Numbered from the stretch's first letter, positions 18,191-27,374 are shown. The stretch: 64,000 nucleotides of DNA from CAYOEV01 sp964403075 (GCA_964403075.1 CAYOEV010000006.1:1-64000); one strand, 5' to 3'. Made by a program: numbers and translations. The notes: generated from the sequence alone by a model not told the origin.

Positions 18191-18952
18191 ATGAGAAACA
18201 TCTCCACCCTCCCGCTACTTTTTACTCTTCTCCTGTCCTGCGGTTCTTTAACTGTGACGAACGAACAGAGTCAACCACCCAACCACATACCTTTCGATAA
18301 GTTATTGAAGCAGTACGTGAATGATCGAGGCCTTGTCAATTATGAGGGCCTGGCCAAGGATCGAGGGAGTTTAAAATCATATCTCGAAACTTTGTCAGCC
18401 AATGGTCCCAACGACAAATGGTCGCGGAATGAAAAATTGGCCTATTGGATAAATGCATACAACGCTTTCACACTGGAACTAATTCTCACGCACTACCCCG
18501 TAAATAGCATAAAGGACATAGGCTCGGCCATAAAGATACCATTCGTCAACACACCTTGGGACATCAAATTCATCAAAATAGCTGGAGAAGAACTCGACTT
18601 AAACAATATTGAGCATGGTATAATCAGAAAACAGTTTGACGAACCACGCATCCACTTTGCTCTGGTATGCGCGGCCATTTCATGCCCTAAACTTAGAAAT
18701 GAGGCTTACCTACCGGAAAAGTTGGACCAGCAACTGGATGCAGCAGCAAAAGATTTCTTACGTGAGGAAAACAAGAACAAATTCTTTGGACCGGACCGAG
18801 CCGAATTATCAAAACTGTTTTCGTGGTACAAAGGCGATTTTAAGGACGGACAGTCAGTTATACAGTTCCTGAATAAATATGCGCCCATTCAACTACAAGA
18901 GCGCGCATCTCTGGACTACAAAGACTATGATTGGGCTTTGAATAAGCAGTAA
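18191..18952 (+). CDS. DUF547-domain lipoprotein
   Basis: A 253-aa protein with a lipoprotein signal (MRNISTLPLLFTLLLSC; lipobox LLSC, Cys17). The DUF547 domain (about 35-240) shows its conserved blocks KLAYWINAYNAFTLELIL, NNIEHGIIR and RIHFALVCAAISCPKLR. The family is widespread in bacteria and plants. The fold is reminiscent of papain/transglutaminase-like proteins, with a conserved Cys and His, but no activity is established. The gene stands alone, with 15 bp between its stop and that of the convergent ugd. Confidence 0.8.
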   Translation: MRNISTLPLLFTLLLSCGSLTVTNEQSQPPNHIPFDKLLKQYVNDRGLVNYEGLAKDRGSLKSYLETLSANGPNDKWSRNEKLAYWINAYNAFTLELILTHYPVNSIKDIGSAIKIPFVNTPWDIKFIKIAGEELDLNNIEHGIIRKQFDEPRIHFALVCAAISCPKLRNEAYLPEKLDQQLDAAAKDFLREENKNKFFGPDRAELSKLFSWYKGDFKDGQSVIQFLNKYAPIQLQERASLDYKDYDWALNKQ

Positions 18953-18967
18953 GGCCAGGACTTGTTA

Positions 18968-20290
18968 TCACATTTCGTTTTGCCTGACGGTACTGCGGCC
19001 AATGCTGAAATAATCAAAGCCGAGCTCCCACATTTGATCCAACTCATACAGGTTACGCCCATCGAATACGGCCGCATTGTTCAATAGTGCTTTTAACTTG
19101 TCAAACTCGGGAGTTCTGAAAACTGGCCACTCGGTCATGATCATGAGTGCGTCGGCGCCCTCGGCAGCCGCATAGGGACTATCGGAAAAGGTCACCCGAT
19201 CACCAAATACCTTTTTTACATTATCCATGGCTTCGGGATCATAAGTCTTCACCTTCACACCGAGGCTCAACAGACGGGTAATGTTCTCTAAAGCAGGTGC
19301 CTCACGGATATCGTCTGTATATGGCTTGAAAGACAAACCCCACATGGCGATGGTTTTACCCGTAAGGTCACCGCCGAAATATTCTTTTAGCGGAGTCAAC
19401 AACTTTTGCTTTTGGTTTTCATTTACTGACATCACCGCATTCAAAATTTTGAAATCGTAGCCCACGTCATTGGATGTTTTCGCCAGGGCCTGGACATCCT
19501 TGGGAAAACAACTGCCTCCATAACCAATGCCCGCAAATAAGAATCTTTTCCCGATTCGGGTATCTGTTCCCACGCCTCTTCTCACAGCATCAACATCTGC
19601 ACCCATTAATTCACACATATTGGCAATCTCATTCATGAAGGTGATCTTTGTGGCCAGAAATGAATTTGCCGCATATTTGGTCATTTCAGCGCTACGAATA
19701 TCCATGTGAATCACCGGATTACCCTGACGAACAAAAGGTCCATACAGCCGATCCATTATTTTCCTCGCTTGGTCAGAAGCGGCCCCAACCACTACACGGT
19801 CAGGCTTCATAAAATCATCCACAGCCACTCCTTCGCGGAGAAACTCAGGATTAGAAACCACATCAAATGGTACTTTAGCTTTTGCAGAGATTTTGGCGAT
19901 GACCTTTTCAGCTGTACCTACAGGCACAGTGCTTTTATCCACAATAACCACATATTTGTCCAACAGAGGCCCTAGCTCCGAGGCCACACTCAACACATAC
20001 TTTAAATCAGCGGAACCGTCCTCCCCAGGAGGTGTGGGGAGTGCCAGAAAGATGATTTCGGCACCTCTGATGCCCTCCTCAAGGGAGGTGGTAAAATCCA
20101 ATCGCTCCTGTGTGATGTTTCTTTTAAACAACGCCTCTAAGCCTGGCTCATAAATGGTAATTACACCACTTTTAAGTTTGTCTACTTTTGGTTTGTCAAT
20201 ATCCACGCATGTCACGTGATTGCCGGTTTCAGCAAAGCAGGTTCCGGTGACTAATCCTACATAACCAGTACCAACAACAGCAATTTTCAT
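18968..20290 (-). CDS. ugd: UDP-glucose 6-dehydrogenase
   Basis: Oxidises UDP-glucose to UDP-glucuronate with two NAD+, a precursor of exopolysaccharide and LPS sugars. The 440-aa protein has the N-terminal Rossmann motif GTGYVGLVTG (7-16), the central dimerisation helix with Lys205 in AEMTKYAANSF, and the catalytic Cys261 in GYGGSCFPKD. The C-terminal UDP-binding domain includes GLSFKPYTDDIREAPA. Monocistronic. A CAAAACTA at 20314-20321 (TAGTTTTG on the minus strand) is a plausible -7 element 24 bases before the start. With galE in the same window this supports active nucleotide-sugar metabolism. Confidence 0.95.
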   Translation of the reverse strand: MKIAVVGTGYVGLVTGTCFAETGNHVTCVDIDKPKVDKLKSGVITIYEPGLEALFKRNITQERLDFTTSLEEGIRGAEIIFLALPTPPGEDGSADLKYVLSVASELGPLLDKYVVIVDKSTVPVGTAEKVIAKISAKAKVPFDVVSNPEFLREGVAVDDFMKPDRVVVGAASDQARKIMDRLYGPFVRQGNPVIHMDIRSAEMTKYAANSFLATKITFMNEIANMCELMGADVDAVRRGVGTDTRIGKRFLFAGIGYGGSCFPKDVQALAKTSNDVGYDFKILNAVMSVNENQKQKLLTPLKEYFGGDLTGKTIAMWGLSFKPYTDDIREAPALENITRLLSLGVKVKTYDPEAMDNVKKVFGDRVTFSDSPYAAAEGADALMIMTEWPVFRTPEFDKLKALLNNAAVFDGRNLYELDQMWELGFDYFSIGRSTVRQNEM

Positions 20291-20339
20291 GTGCTTGATA
20301 GTTTAAGAAGCCCCAAAACTACATATACGGTTGGAACTT

Positions 20340-20366
20340 TTGTCTCGCCATAAAATCTTAAGTTTG
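20340..20366 (+). promoter_or_regulatory. Candidate promoter of the acyl-CoA dehydrogenase gene
   Basis: TAAGTTTG (20359-20366) matches TAnnTTTG exactly, with TTG at 20340-20342, 16 bp upstream. The start codon is 23 bases downstream of the -7 element. It overlaps the divergent ugd control region. Confidence 0.5.
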
Positions 20367-20389
20367 CAGTTACGTAAAATAACCCACAC

Positions 20390-21544
20390 ATGCAAGCAAT
20401 CGCCTCCCCAGCAATAGAAGAAAACTTAACAATGATAGCGGACATGGTTCGCAGTTTCGGTGCCAAAGAGATTGAACCTTACAAAATGGATTGGGATGAA
20501 TCGCAACACTTCCCCATACCCCTTTTTAAAAAACTTGGAGAATTAGGTCTCATGGGCGTATTGGTACCACATAAGTATGGTGGAAGCGAATTTGGCTATC
20601 ATGAATACGTAACTGCAATTGTAGAACTAGCCAAAATAGATGGATCTATCGGTTTGTCCATGGCCGCACACAACTCCCTGTGCACAGGTCACATTTTGCA
20701 ACATGGCTCAGAAGCCCAAAAACAGCAGTATTTACCGAAACTAGCCACCGCTGAGTGGTTGGGCGCGTGGGGGCTTACCGAGCCTAACACCGGATCGGAT
20801 GCGGGCAATATGAAAACTACCGCCATCAAAGAAGGTAATGAATGGGTACTAAACGGAGCTAAAAATTTTATTACCCATGGCATCAGTGGCGATGTGGCCG
20901 TGGTCATTGCGAGAACAGGTGAACCCGGTCAACCGCGCAATGCATCGGCCTTCATAGTAGAGCGGGGAACACCCGGGTTCAAAGGTGGGCGAAAAGAAAA
21001 TAAATTGGGCATGCGTGCCTCAGAAACGGCTGAAATGATTTTTGAAGATTGCCGTATCCCGGAAGAAAACCTGATTGGAGAGGTGGGTGATGGATTTGTT
21101 CAATCATTAAAAGTATTGGATGGTGGGCGTATTTCAATCGCCGCGTTGTCCTGCGGAATCGCTGAAGGGGCGCTACAAGCGGCCATTACATACGCAAAAG
21201 AACGCCATCAATTCGATCAACCTATCGCCAACTTCCAGGGTGTTTCATTCATGTTGGCTGAAATGGCCGTTAAGTTGGAGGCCGCACGGGAACTGACAAA
21301 TCGGGCAGCAGAATTAAAAAATCAATGTCAAACTGTAACGCGGGAATCAGCCATGGCCAAGTTATATGCCTCCGACATTTGTGTGGAAGTAGCTAATGAT
21401 AGTGTGCAAATTTTTGGGGGCTACGGATATACGAAGGACTACCCAGCCGAAAAATACTACCGCGACGCCAAACTTTGTACCATTGGAGAGGGTACCTCAG
21501 AAATTCAAAAAATAGTCATTGCTCGTGAATTGTTCAAAAAATGA
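20390..21544 (+). CDS. Acyl-CoA dehydrogenase (short/medium-chain type)
   Basis: FAD enzyme that introduces the alpha-beta double bond in fatty-acyl-CoA during beta-oxidation. At 384 aa it is the standard length of the SCAD/MCAD/butyryl-CoA dehydrogenase class. Visible blocks are GAWGLTEPNTGSDAGNMKTTA (FAD-binding loop), QIFGGYGYTKDYPAEKYYRDAK, and the catalytic base Glu367 in IGEGTSEIQ. Glu at this position indicates the straight-chain class, not isovaleryl-CoA dehydrogenase, where the base lies on another helix. It stands alone with its own promoter. The exact chain length cannot be read from sequence. Confidence 0.9.
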   Translation: MQAIASPAIEENLTMIADMVRSFGAKEIEPYKMDWDESQHFPIPLFKKLGELGLMGVLVPHKYGGSEFGYHEYVTAIVELAKIDGSIGLSMAAHNSLCTGHILQHGSEAQKQQYLPKLATAEWLGAWGLTEPNTGSDAGNMKTTAIKEGNEWVLNGAKNFITHGISGDVAVVIARTGEPGQPRNASAFIVERGTPGFKGGRKENKLGMRASETAEMIFEDCRIPEENLIGEVGDGFVQSLKVLDGGRISIAALSCGIAEGALQAAITYAKERHQFDQPIANFQGVSFMLAEMAVKLEAARELTNRAAELKNQCQTVTRESAMAKLYASDICVEVANDSVQIFGGYGYTKDYPAEKYYRDAKLCTIGEGTSEIQKIVIARELFKK

Positions 21545-21575
21545 TTGCTTTTACCACATCATTTCGGTAATTTTG
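21545..21575 (+). promoter_or_regulatory. Promoter of rpsU-xer-hpf
   Basis: TTG (21545-21547), a 20-bp spacer, and TAATTTTG (21568-21575), an exact match to the Bacteroidota -33/-7 consensus. Transcription would start near 21580, giving a leader of about 15 bases before rpsU at 21595. This is the best-formed promoter in the window. Confidence 0.7.
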
Positions 21576-21594
21576 CAATTTTATAAGACTTAAC

Positions 21595-21786
21595 ATGATT
21601 ATTGTAAATATTAAAGACAACGAATCTATTGATCGCGCATTGAAGCGTTTCAAAAAGAAGTTCGAAAAAACCGGCGTGTTGCGTGAGCTTCGTTCGAGAC
21701 AACATTTTACCAAGCCTTCTGTAAAGCGTAGGGCAGAGGTGATAAAGGCCGCTTACCGTCAAAAAATGCAAGATCAAAATAAATAG
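21595..21786 (+). CDS. rpsU: 30S ribosomal protein S21
   Basis: A 63-aa basic protein of the small ribosomal subunit, involved in initiation near the 3' end of 16S rRNA. The N-terminal block SIDRALKRFKKKFEKTGVL and the following RSRQHFTKPS are diagnostic of S21, and length fits the Bacteroidota form. It starts the conserved Bacteroidota order rpsU - tyrosine recombinase - hpf. A strong promoter lies immediately upstream, and the recombinase gene follows after 68 bp. Confidence 0.95.
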   Translation: MIIVNIKDNESIDRALKRFKKKFEKTGVLRELRSRQHFTKPSVKRRAEVIKAAYRQKMQDQNK

Positions 21787-21854
21787 ATCAATTTCATTTT
21801 TTTTACTTAAAAAATACATAAGTTCGTATTCGTCCATTCCGATGAATACGCTTC

Positions 21855-22733
21855 ATGATTGATTCTTTCGAAAGTTTTCTTATACACGAAAAAAGATTCA
21901 GTCAGCATACTTGTAGAGCCTATTTAAACGATCTGTATCAGTTTACAGAATTTGTAAAGGCAACCTTTGAAATTCATGATCCTTTGACACTTGATCATTC
22001 GCATTTGCGGAGTTGGATCATACACTTAATGGAGAGGGGTCAACAGCCCCGGTCAGTCAACAGGAAAATTGCCACACTGAAGTCCTTCTATAAATTTTGT
22101 GTCAAAAGAGGAGTTCTGGAGTCCAACCCAGCCAGTCGGCTAAAATCGGTAAAAACTGCGAAGGACTTGCCCCAGTTTGTATCCGAGGTGGACATGATGC
22201 AATTACTCACCGAGCTGGATTTTTCATCTGATTTTTCAGGTACACGAGATCAGTTGATGCTGGAATTATTTTACGCTACCGGTATGAGACTCTCGGAGTT
22301 AATTGGATTAAAAACCACCAGCGTTAACCCTTACGATCAATCTTTGAAAGTGTTGGGTAAGCGCAATAAAGAGCGTATCATCCCGATTCACCGAGAACTT
22401 CAGGAGTTGCTTAATATTTACACTCCCATGAGAAAAGACATGGCCAAAGCTGGTCAGGATCATTTGCTGTTGACCGATGCTGGGGAATCTTTGTATCCTG
22501 TATTTGTATACCGAACAGTGAAGAAATACTTGTCACAAATCACAACACTCAGCAAAAAGAGCCCTCATGTGCTCCGGCATACATTCGCTACGCATTTGCT
22601 GAACAAGGGCGCTGATTTAAAAGCCGTGAAAGATCTTTTGGGCCACGCAAGTTTGGCATCCACGCAGATTTACACGCACAATTCAATTGAAAAGCTCAAG
22701 GCAGTGTTTGATCAGGCTCATCCTAAAGCTTAA
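21855..22733 (+). CDS. Tyrosine recombinase of the XerC/XerD family
   Basis: A 292-aa site-specific recombinase that probably resolves chromosome dimers at dif. All catalytic residues are present: Arg145 (TGMRLSELIG), Lys169 (LGKRNKER), His238 and Arg241 (HVLRHTFATHLL), His264 (LLGHASL) and the nucleophile Tyr273 (TQIYTHN). The N-terminal SAM-like core-binding domain covers about 3-85. The position between rpsU and hpf is the conserved Bacteroidota locus and argues for a housekeeping Xer protein, not an integrase of a mobile element. I cannot tell XerC from XerD by sequence alone. No att-like repeats are seen around it. Confidence 0.9.
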   Translation: MIDSFESFLIHEKRFSQHTCRAYLNDLYQFTEFVKATFEIHDPLTLDHSHLRSWIIHLMERGQQPRSVNRKIATLKSFYKFCVKRGVLESNPASRLKSVKTAKDLPQFVSEVDMMQLLTELDFSSDFSGTRDQLMLELFYATGMRLSELIGLKTTSVNPYDQSLKVLGKRNKERIIPIHRELQELLNIYTPMRKDMAKAGQDHLLLTDAGESLYPVFVYRTVKKYLSQITTLSKKSPHVLRHTFATHLLNKGADLKAVKDLLGHASLASTQIYTHNSIEKLKAVFDQAHPKA

Positions 22734-22757
22734 TGTTTAACCTTAAAATTAGATCTT

Positions 22758-23057
22758 ATGAAACTTCAAATGAACTCCGTGCATTTCGATGCAGATGTAA
22801 AGCTGACCGAGTTTATCCAAAAAAAGACCGACAAACTGGATACGTTTTTTGATCGTATCATCGACGGCGAAGTGATAATGCGCGTAGAAAAAGACGACCA
22901 AATGGAAAATAAAACGGTTGAGATAAAAATCAATATTCCGAAAGATCAACTGTTTGCCAAAAAAACAGCGCGCTCTTTTGAGGCGGCCACGGACGATGTG
23001 GTAGAAGCGCTGCGTCGTCAGCTCAAGAAGTATAAGGAAAAGCATTTGGTGCAGTAA
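22758..23057 (+). CDS. hpf: Ribosome hibernation-promoting factor, short form
   Basis: A 99-aa protein of the HPF/YfiA (RaiA) family that binds the decoding centre and stores ribosomes in an inactive state. The family's beta-alpha-beta fold is recognisable in VHFDADVKLTEFIQKKTDKL and in the basic helix ARSFEAATDDVVEALRRQLKKYKEK. It lacks the C-terminal dimerisation domain of long HPF, so it would be the short type. It follows the recombinase by 24 bp and is probably transcribed from the rpsU promoter, tying ribosome storage to an S21 transcript. A hairpin follows it. Confidence 0.92.
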   Translation: MKLQMNSVHFDADVKLTEFIQKKTDKLDTFFDRIIDGEVIMRVEKDDQMENKTVEIKINIPKDQLFAKKTARSFEAATDDVVEALRRQLKKYKEKHLVQ

Positions 23058-23082
23058 ATAAAATTTACTTTATTGGTAAAAG

Positions 23083-23106
23083 CCCCTTCCGTTAAAGAAG
23101 GGGTTG
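23083..23106 (+). terminator. Probable terminator after hpf
   Basis: A 7-bp perfect stem CCCCTTC/GAAGGGG (23083-23089 and 23097-23103) with a seven-base loop stands 25 bp after the hpf stop. The T-run that follows is poor (TTGCTGATTT), so it may be an inefficient terminator or a processing hairpin that lets some transcription reach hemB. Confidence 0.55.
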
Positions 23107-23133
23107 CTGATTTACTTATAATTTCACCAGACC

Positions 23134-24114
23134 ATGCCTGCCAGAAGACCTAGAAGAAACCGCCAGTCGGCAGCCATCCGCTGGTTGGTGGAAGAGCATC
23201 GGCTGCATGTGAAAGATTTAATTTTCCCACTATTCGTTCTGGAAGGATCAAGAAAAAAAATTGAAGTTCAATCCATGCCAGGCATCTATCGTTTCAGTGA
23301 AGACCTTCTCTTACAAACCATCGAAGATGCACTTGAGCTCGGCATTCAGGGCTTTGACATTTTCCCTGTAGTCGATGAAGTCCACAAGGATAAAGAAGCT
23401 TCTAAAAGTCATGATCCAAATTTCTTCTACCTGAAGACCTTAAGGAAAATTAAAGAGACATTCCCGGAAGCATTCATCATGACTGATGTGGCCATGGATC
23501 CCTATAGCTCCGACGGGCACGATGGGTTGGTGGAGGACGGCAAAATTCTCAATGACGAGTCACTGGAGATTTTGGGCCAAATGTCGCTTGCCCAGGCGGA
23601 TTGTGGAATAGATATGATAGGGCCGTCAGATATGATGGACGGCCGCGTGGGCTACCTGCGTCAGCTGCTTGATACGCACAATTATACTTCCACTGGCATC
23701 TTTTCCTACACGGCTAAGTATGCCAGTGCCTTCTACGGCCCTTTCCGAGATGCCCTTCAGTCCTCACCGAAATTTGGAAATAAAAAAACCTATCAGATGA
23801 ATCCGGCCAACCGTAAAGAAGCCCTTTTGGAAGCTGCATTGGATGTAGAAGAAGGAGCGGATGTGTTAATGGTGAAGCCAGCCATGCCCTATTTGGATAT
23901 AATCAGCGACCTGCAGGCCCATTTTGAGGTCCCCATCGCAGCCTATCATGTATCTGGAGAATACAGCATGGTGGCCGCAGCCGCGGCCAATGGGTGGATA
24001 GACAGGCAACAGGTAGCCATGGAGTCTCTGACCAGTCTGAAACGAGCAGGTGCGGATATTATTCTCACCTATTTCGCCATGGACGCTGCAAAATGGATCA
24101 AAGACGCTCAGTAG
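23134..24114 (+). CDS. hemB: Porphobilinogen synthase (delta-aminolevulinate dehydratase)
   Basis: Condenses two 5-aminolevulinate molecules to porphobilinogen in haem synthesis. The 326-aa length is standard. Schiff-base lysines are Lys195 (FSYTAKYASAFYG) and Lys248 (VLMVKPAMPYLD). The active-site metal region reads TDVAMDPYSSDGHDG (117-131), with Asp in place of the three cysteines of zinc-type enzymes, so it belongs to the zinc-independent, Mg-type class. It follows the hpf hairpin by 27 bp. In many Bacteroidota the rpsU-xer-hpf run is followed by tRNAs and tuf instead. The 3' end overlaps the convergent LOG-family gene by 17 bp. Confidence 0.95.
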   Translation: MPARRPRRNRQSAAIRWLVEEHRLHVKDLIFPLFVLEGSRKKIEVQSMPGIYRFSEDLLLQTIEDALELGIQGFDIFPVVDEVHKDKEASKSHDPNFFYLKTLRKIKETFPEAFIMTDVAMDPYSSDGHDGLVEDGKILNDESLEILGQMSLAQADCGIDMIGPSDMMDGRVGYLRQLLDTHNYTSTGIFSYTAKYASAFYGPFRDALQSSPKFGNKKTYQMNPANRKEALLEAALDVEEGADVLMVKPAMPYLDIISDLQAHFEVPIAAYHVSGEYSMVAAAAANGWIDRQQVAMESLTSLKRAGADIILTYFAMDAAKWIKDAQ

Positions 24115-24679
24115 CTGATTCCCTTGTAATTTTATTTTTTGCTTCTCGCTTTAGAAAGTTCATGATCTTGTCAAGGTCGTTGTCTACGTACACGTAATCC
24201 CGCAACTCATCATCTACTAACTTCATTTGCTTCATATGATCATACACACCCTGAATGGGATCAAAATGTCCTTCCACGCTCCAATAGGCCAATGGGTGTG
24301 CAATGATGTTCATTTTCCGAAGCATCAGCAAATCAGTGAAGTCCCGTAAAGTACCAAAGCCCCCCGGTAAAAACAGGAAAGCGTCTGACAACTTGGAAAA
24401 CTTTAGCCTTCTTGCATGGAAAGAGTTGACATTATGCAACTTGGAAATGGTGAGATGTGCAATGTCTAACTCAGCCATGAATCGAGGTAAAATGCCCACG
24501 ACTTCGCCTCCGTTATCCATACAGCTCTTAGACATCACACCCATCAGGCCTTTTTTGGCTCCCCCATAAACCAAAGTTATTCCATTCTTCGCCAGGTATT
24601 CGCCCAGCTCATCCGCCTGATTCACAATCGCGGGACTATTGGGTATGCTACCCCCACAAAAAACACCTAAACTATTCAT
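24098..24679 (-). CDS. LOG-family protein (TIGR00730-like) with altered active-site motif
   Basis: A 193-aa Rossmann-fold protein started at the ATG at 24679 (MNSLGVFCGGS); the frame is open to 24721, but the extra residues look unrelated. The family hydrolyses nucleotide monophosphates, classically cytokinin riboside monophosphates, to the free base. The N-terminal GVFCGGS and the GGAKKGLMG nucleotide-binding blocks fit. The signature PGGxGTxxE reads PGGFGTLRD, Asp for the catalytic Glu, and the usual RK pair of the partner motif reads ARRLK. Activity may therefore be altered or absent. It converges on hemB with a 17-bp overlap. Confidence 0.8.
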   Translation of the reverse strand: MNSLGVFCGGSIPNSPAIVNQADELGEYLAKNGITLVYGGAKKGLMGVMSKSCMDNGGEVVGILPRFMAELDIAHLTISKLHNVNSFHARRLKFSKLSDAFLFLPGGFGTLRDFTDLLMLRKMNIIAHPLAYWSVEGHFDPIQGVYDHMKQMKLVDDELRDYVYVDNDLDKIMNFLKREAKNKITRESATERL

Positions 24680-24761
24680 AGTCTTCTTATAGTGAAAATC
24701 CGCAGCCGAAACCATGCCCAACTGCGGATGTCAAGATAGCTATTTTTTTTTCAAACCTTTC

Positions 24762-27374
24762 TCAGACTTCTACATTATCTAGGTTCATAAATTCAATGTT
24801 TCCGTTAGCCGACAGTGTAACACCTATGACTGCATCATTGAGAATTTTACCCGCTAAAATATCCTTAGAAAGCGTATTCAGTATTTCTCGTTGAAGGACG
24901 CGCTTCAAAGGGCGCGCACCAAATTGCGGATCAAAACCAATTTTTCCGAGATGGGCTAGCACCTTGTCGTCGGCCTCTAATTTGATACCGTTTTCTTTCA
25001 ATCGCTTTTGAATCAATCGAAACTGAATACTTACAATTTTTGCTAAATCCGCCTCACTTAACGGTCGGAACATGATCACTTCATCGATTCGATTCAGAAA
25101 CTCTGGTCTTACCGATCTCTTAAGTAAATCGAACACCTCCTCCTTGGTGTTGGCTATCACAGATTCAGAGAGGTGCGCACCTGGCACGCTAAAGTTCTCC
25201 TGGATGATAGACGATCCAATGTTGGTCGTCATTATGATGATGGTATTCTTGAAATTGGCAACCCTGCCCTTGTTATCGGTCAGGCGGCCATCATCAAGTA
25301 CCTGAAGCAAAATATTGAACACATCCGGATGTGCCTTTTCTATCTCGTCCAAAAGAATGACACTGTATGGCTTCCTCCTGACGGCCTCAGTCAATTGACC
25401 CCCTTCATCATAACCTACATAGCCCGGAGGCGCTCCAATCAGGCGACTGACCGCATGACGCTCCTGGTACTCCGACATATCGATGCGCACCATGGCGTTG
25501 TCGTCATTAAAAAGGTATTCCGCCAGCGCCCTGGCCAGTTCAGTTTTACCTACTCCCGTGCTTCCCAAAAAGATAAACGAACCGATGGGCCGTTTCGGAT
25601 CCTGTAAGCCTGCCCGACTCCTCCGCACAGCATCGGCCACAGCAGTTATGGCTTCCTTCTGCCCGGCCACACGCTTACCCAGTTCATCTTCCAGGTGTAT
25701 CAGTTTTTCCCTTTCACTTTGCAGCATTTTGGTGACAGGAATGCCTGTCCACCGAGCTACCACCTCCGCAATGTCCGCTGCATCTACCTCCTCTTTCAAT
25801 AAAGATTCACCTTCCTGCATGGCATTCAACTTATCCTTACTATCCTCCAATTGTCGCTCTGCCTCCACCAGCTTACCATAACGGATTTCCGCCACTTTTC
25901 CCAGGTCCCCACTTCTTTCAGCCTGTTCGGCCTCATGTTTAAGCGCATCGATTCGTTCTTTACTTGCTCGAATACCTTGAATTACTGCTTTTTCGTTTTC
26001 CCACTTGGCCTTGAGATCGTTACGCTCAGCGGACAACTCTGCAAGGGCTCTGTTAAGCGCTGTCTCCTTTTCTCTGTCCTTTTCCCGCCGAATAGCTTCC
26101 CGCTCAATTTCCAGCTGCATGATGCGTCGATTCAACTCATCCAATGCCTCGGGGAGCGAATCAATTTCAATACGCAATTTGGCGGCAGCCTCATCCATAA
26201 GGTCAATGGCTTTATCCGGCAAAAATCGATCTGATAGGTAGCGATTAGATAACTCCACTGAAGCGATCACGGCGTCATCCTTGATTCGAACACCATGATG
26301 TACCTCATATTTATCCTTAATTCCGCGCAATATGGATATGGCGTCAGAGACATCTGGCTCATCTACCATTACAGACTGGAATCGACGTTCCAACGCTTTG
26401 TCCTTCTCAATGTATTTCTGATACTCTTTTAAAGTGGTAGCGCCTATGGCATGCAGTTCACCTCGTGCGAGCGCCGGTTTCAATAGATTGGCTGCGTCCA
26501 TGGCACCTTCTCCGCCACTGCCTGCACCAATCAGGGTATGAATTTCATCAATGAACAGAATAATTTCTCCTTCACTGTCTGTCACTTCTTTGATTACTGA
26601 TTTCAACCGCTCTTCAAATTCACCTTTGTATTTGGCGCCGGCAACAAGTAGGCCCATATCCAATGAGATGATGGTTTTACTTTTAAGATTTCCCGGCACG
26701 TCGCCATCTACAATCCGTTGCGCCATGCCTTCAACAATCGCAGTTTTACCAACACCAGGCTCTCCCAATAGCATGGGGTTGTTTTTGGTTCGCCTTGCCA
26801 AAATTTGTAAGACCCTTCTAATTTCTTCATCTCTTCCTATCACAGGGTCAATTTTTCCCTTTCGGGCGAGCTCATTCAGGTTTTTCGAATATCTCTCGAG
26901 TGATTGGTACTTGGATTCCGCATGTTGGTCTTTTACTTTTTCACCACCCCTCAACGCCGCAATCGCAAGCAACATTTGCTTTTTTTCAAAACCTGAGGAC
27001 TTCATCAGGCTGGCCGTTGCGTCTCCGGCATCCACCAAGCCCAATAGTAAATGCTCCACAGCGATGAACTCATCGCCCATGTCTTTGGCATGCTTTTCTG
27101 CAGCCTGAAGCGCCTTGGCCGCTTCATTTGACAAATACGGCTTGCCGCCGGAAACCTTAGGGTACTGCATGACTTGTACGTCCAGTTGCTGCTCCAATGG
27201 CTGTCGATTCACCCCCAGTTTCTTACAGATAAAATTCGTAAGATTTTCCTCTGCCTTCAGCGCTGCACCCAGCAAATGACCTGTGTCGATGACTTGCTGT
27301 TGGTGTTCAACAGCCAGGTCTGTGGCGTCCTGAAGCGTTTCCTGTGCCTTAACGGTATATTTGTTAAAATTCAT
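24762..27374 (-). CDS. clpB: ATP-dependent disaggregase ClpB
   Basis: Hexameric AAA+ chaperone that pulls proteins out of aggregates together with DnaK. The 870-aa protein is full length: Clp-N repeat domain (1-145), AAA1 with Walker A GEPGVGKT and Walker B IILFIDEIHTL, the coiled-coil M domain (about 400-530, rich in Glu/Lys/Arg heptads) that marks ClpB rather than ClpA/ClpC, and AAA2 with GSTGVGKT and VILLDEIEKAHPDV, then the C-terminal D2 small domain. No ClpP-binding loop is seen. Monocistronic and divergent from the DinB-like gene across 159 bp. I see no clear heat-shock operator there. Confidence 0.97.
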   Translation of the reverse strand: MNFNKYTVKAQETLQDATDLAVEHQQQVIDTGHLLGAALKAEENLTNFICKKLGVNRQPLEQQLDVQVMQYPKVSGGKPYLSNEAAKALQAAEKHAKDMGDEFIAVEHLLLGLVDAGDATASLMKSSGFEKKQMLLAIAALRGGEKVKDQHAESKYQSLERYSKNLNELARKGKIDPVIGRDEEIRRVLQILARRTKNNPMLLGEPGVGKTAIVEGMAQRIVDGDVPGNLKSKTIISLDMGLLVAGAKYKGEFEERLKSVIKEVTDSEGEIILFIDEIHTLIGAGSGGEGAMDAANLLKPALARGELHAIGATTLKEYQKYIEKDKALERRFQSVMVDEPDVSDAISILRGIKDKYEVHHGVRIKDDAVIASVELSNRYLSDRFLPDKAIDLMDEAAAKLRIEIDSLPEALDELNRRIMQLEIEREAIRREKDREKETALNRALAELSAERNDLKAKWENEKAVIQGIRASKERIDALKHEAEQAERSGDLGKVAEIRYGKLVEAERQLEDSKDKLNAMQEGESLLKEEVDAADIAEVVARWTGIPVTKMLQSEREKLIHLEDELGKRVAGQKEAITAVADAVRRSRAGLQDPKRPIGSFIFLGSTGVGKTELARALAEYLFNDDNAMVRIDMSEYQERHAVSRLIGAPPGYVGYDEGGQLTEAVRRKPYSVILLDEIEKAHPDVFNILLQVLDDGRLTDNKGRVANFKNTIIIMTTNIGSSIIQENFSVPGAHLSESVIANTKEEVFDLLKRSVRPEFLNRIDEVIMFRPLSEADLAKIVSIQFRLIQKRLKENGIKLEADDKVLAHLGKIGFDPQFGARPLKRVLQREILNTLSKDILAGKILNDAVIGVTLSANGNIEFMNLDNVEV

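Noticed and set aside
21855..22733. Integrase of a mobile element
   Set aside because: The recombinase sits in the conserved rpsU-xer-hpf order, and there are no att repeats, cargo genes or nearby tRNA target.
26551..27108. Plus-strand open frame of 185 codons inside clpB
   Set aside because: Antisense shadow of clpB; no start signal or domain.
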